From an uncultured Clostridia bacterium (GTDB taxonomy: Bacteria; Bacillota; Clostridia; Oscillospirales; CAG-272): DNA of 5,847 nt. The notes under the pieces are model-generated. The model was given only the letters and a program-made list of their open reading frames with translations, did no database searches and had not been told where the DNA came from. Every line of letters begins with the position of its first letter. Position 1 is the stretch's first letter. Made by a program: the position numbers and the translations under genes. Below are positions 4,818 to 5,847 of the stretch, piece by piece. The stretch spans positions 1 to 5,847 of the forward strand of contig CALYSG010000106.1 of NCBI GenBank assembly GCA_945485605.1. The letters are read 5' to 3'.

Positions 4818-5847
4818 ATGTCGGAGAAAAATCAGAATTCACCGAAGAAAAAGCTGAACATAACAGAGAAGCCTTCTTCGTGCAAGGGCTCGGGAAAAAA
4901 GAGCCTTCCCGCTGCCAAGGGAACTTCGGGAACGTCAGGGAACGTGCCCGCAACTCAAAGAAGATCAGGATCTTCGTCTCAGAAGAAATCACCTGCGTCA
5001 TCTAAGAAGAGTCATTACGTTGCGCCGTCGGAAAAGATCGTTCACCAGATAGTGCCGTATGTGTGGTACGTATTTGCGCTGTTTTTACTTGTGTGTTTTC
5101 TGACGCGTGATGCCTTTGGGCTTGCCGGAGACAGAAATATTCTCGGCAAGGTCGGCGAGTGGCTCTACCGCTTCCTTGCCGGAATGTTCGGTGTCGGGGC
5201 GTATCTCTTTGTTCCGGCGGCGGTCTATTTCGGGATACTTTGGAAAAAGCTCGTTGACAGACGTATACCGATAACGAAGAAACTAAATCTGAGCCTTACC
5301 GGTGCGCTTATAATGTCGGGTTGCCTGATACTTCTCAGCTCGATGCTATTCGAGGTGATTTTTGACGGCATAAACCGTGTGGACGATTTCCCGGGTTTCG
5401 TCGAGCTTTTCAACCTTCACGGGCTTAATGTTGCGGCGGGCGGAGGAGTCATTGGCGGCTCGCTCGGTTGGTTGTGCTATTTGGGACTGAAACCGGTCGG
5501 ATCAATAATACTGTTGATCCCCATCATGATTGTGTTGGTAATATTCCTATGCGGACTTACTCCGAACAATGTTGCGAATATGATAAAGGCCCGGCACAAG
5601 CTGAATGCAGAGCGCAGGCGTGAGGCCGACAGGCTCCGCCGCGAGGCTGAAGCCGAAAGAGCCGACGAATACCGCCGTAAACAGCTTGAATTTGACGGTG
5701 ACGATACGGATGATGTCGCAAAGGATAGGGACACCGGCAAAAAGCATCGCGGTTTTATCCACATAACCAAGAGAGTCAGCGAAGAGCCTGACGTTTCCGA
5801 TACGCAGGACGTTTTTGATGATGTTATAAAAAATGCAGAGGATGAGT
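4818..5847 (+). CDS. ftsK: FtsK/SpoIIIE family DNA translocase, N-terminal part (runs off the right edge)
   Basis: The frame is open from ATG 4818 to the window end: 343 complete codons, with the motor domain outside. Residues 1-70 are a Ser/Lys-rich, probably disordered cytoplasmic tail. Four or five membrane segments follow: about 79-97, 118-142, 157-182, 204-224 and 227-248. The Gly-rich stretch GGGVIGGSLGWLCYLGL (208-224) before the last segment is typical of the FtsK 4TM domain of clostridia. Residues 256-290 are a highly charged Arg/Glu helix, probably a coiled coil, leading into an acidic linker. FtsK/SpoIIIE anchors at the division septum and pumps chromosomal DNA using ATP. Whether this copy is the vegetative or sporulation type cannot be told without the motor and gamma domains. 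The start was chosen from GAGGGG at 4808-4813; an in-frame ATG at 4806, just after a TGA, is the only alternative. It is transcribed from the promoter at 4707-4735, divergent from the TauE pair. Confidence 0.85.
   Translation, partial: MSEKNQNSPKKKLNITEKPSSCKGSGKKSLPAAKGTSGTSGNVPATQRRSGSSSQKKSPASSKKSHYVAPSEKIVHQIVPYVWYVFALFLLVCFLTRDAFGLAGDRNILGKVGEWLYRFLAGMFGVGAYLFVPAAVYFGILWKKLVDRRIPITKKLNLSLTGALIMSGCLILLSSMLFEVIFDGINRVDDFPGFVELFNLHGLNVAAGGGVIGGSLGWLCYLGLKPVGSIILLIPIMIVLVIFLCGLTPNNVANMIKARHKLNAERRREADRLRREAEAERADEYRRKQLEFDGDDTDDVAKDRDTGKKHRGFIHITKRVSEEPDVSDTQDVFDDVIKNAEDE

Noticed and set aside
4757..5005. 82-codon + strand frame starting before ftsK
   Set aside because: It overlaps the ftsK-like gene in another frame, begins with a GTG-poor context and gives a charged, non-family sequence; it is a shadow of the Lys/Ser-rich tail.
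5225..5770. Minus-strand frames opposite the ftsK-like gene
   Set aside because: They mirror the membrane and charged regions of the conserved + strand frame and have low-complexity Ser/Arg content.

Overview
The window looks like a piece of a Clostridia-type (low-to-mid G+C Gram-positive, Eubacteriales/Oscillospiraceae-like) chromosome, possibly from an uncultured gut lineage. The evidence is a DUF4364-type protein, a SigH-like sigma factor, an FtsK/SpoIIIE N-terminus of clostridial type, strong AGGAGG-like ribosome binding sites before several genes, and sigma-A-type promoters with 17-nt spacers. No single gene fixes the genus.

Layout. (1) Bases 1-1014, + strand: the 3' part of an AT-rich gene for a secreted or surface beta-helix protein with GLUG-like repeats, closed by a perfect hairpin terminator (1085-1117). 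(2) 1188-2537, - strand: a complete NADP-type glutamate dehydrogenase, gdhA. (3) A 136-base divergent intergenic region with a near-consensus promoter reading right and only a -10-like element reading left. (4) 2674-3806, + strand: a two-gene operon of a DUF4364 winged-helix-like protein and a small sigma-70-family (SigH-like) factor, ended by a terminator that lies inside the 3' end of the convergent gene. (5) 4618-3833, - strand: two half-size TauE/SafE (TSUP) membrane proteins, 3 nt apart, which together equal one full-length transporter. (6) 4818 to the right edge, + strand: the N-terminal membrane domain and start of the linker of an FtsK/SpoIIIE DNA translocase, preceded by a second promoter of almost the same design as that of the DUF4364 operon. 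The gene runs off the window.

How the genes relate. This is mostly core chromosome: nitrogen assimilation (gdhA), transcription control (DUF4364 plus sigma), anion export (TauE pair) and chromosome segregation (ftsK). The left gene differs sharply in base composition (19 G+C of 60 at 361-420, against 39 of 60 at 2101-2160 in gdhA) and is the only accessory-looking part. I find no CRISPR array, tRNA, rRNA, insertion sequence or phage gene. No obviously new multi-gene system stands out. The least explained parts are the DUF4364-sigma pair and the left-edge repeat protein.
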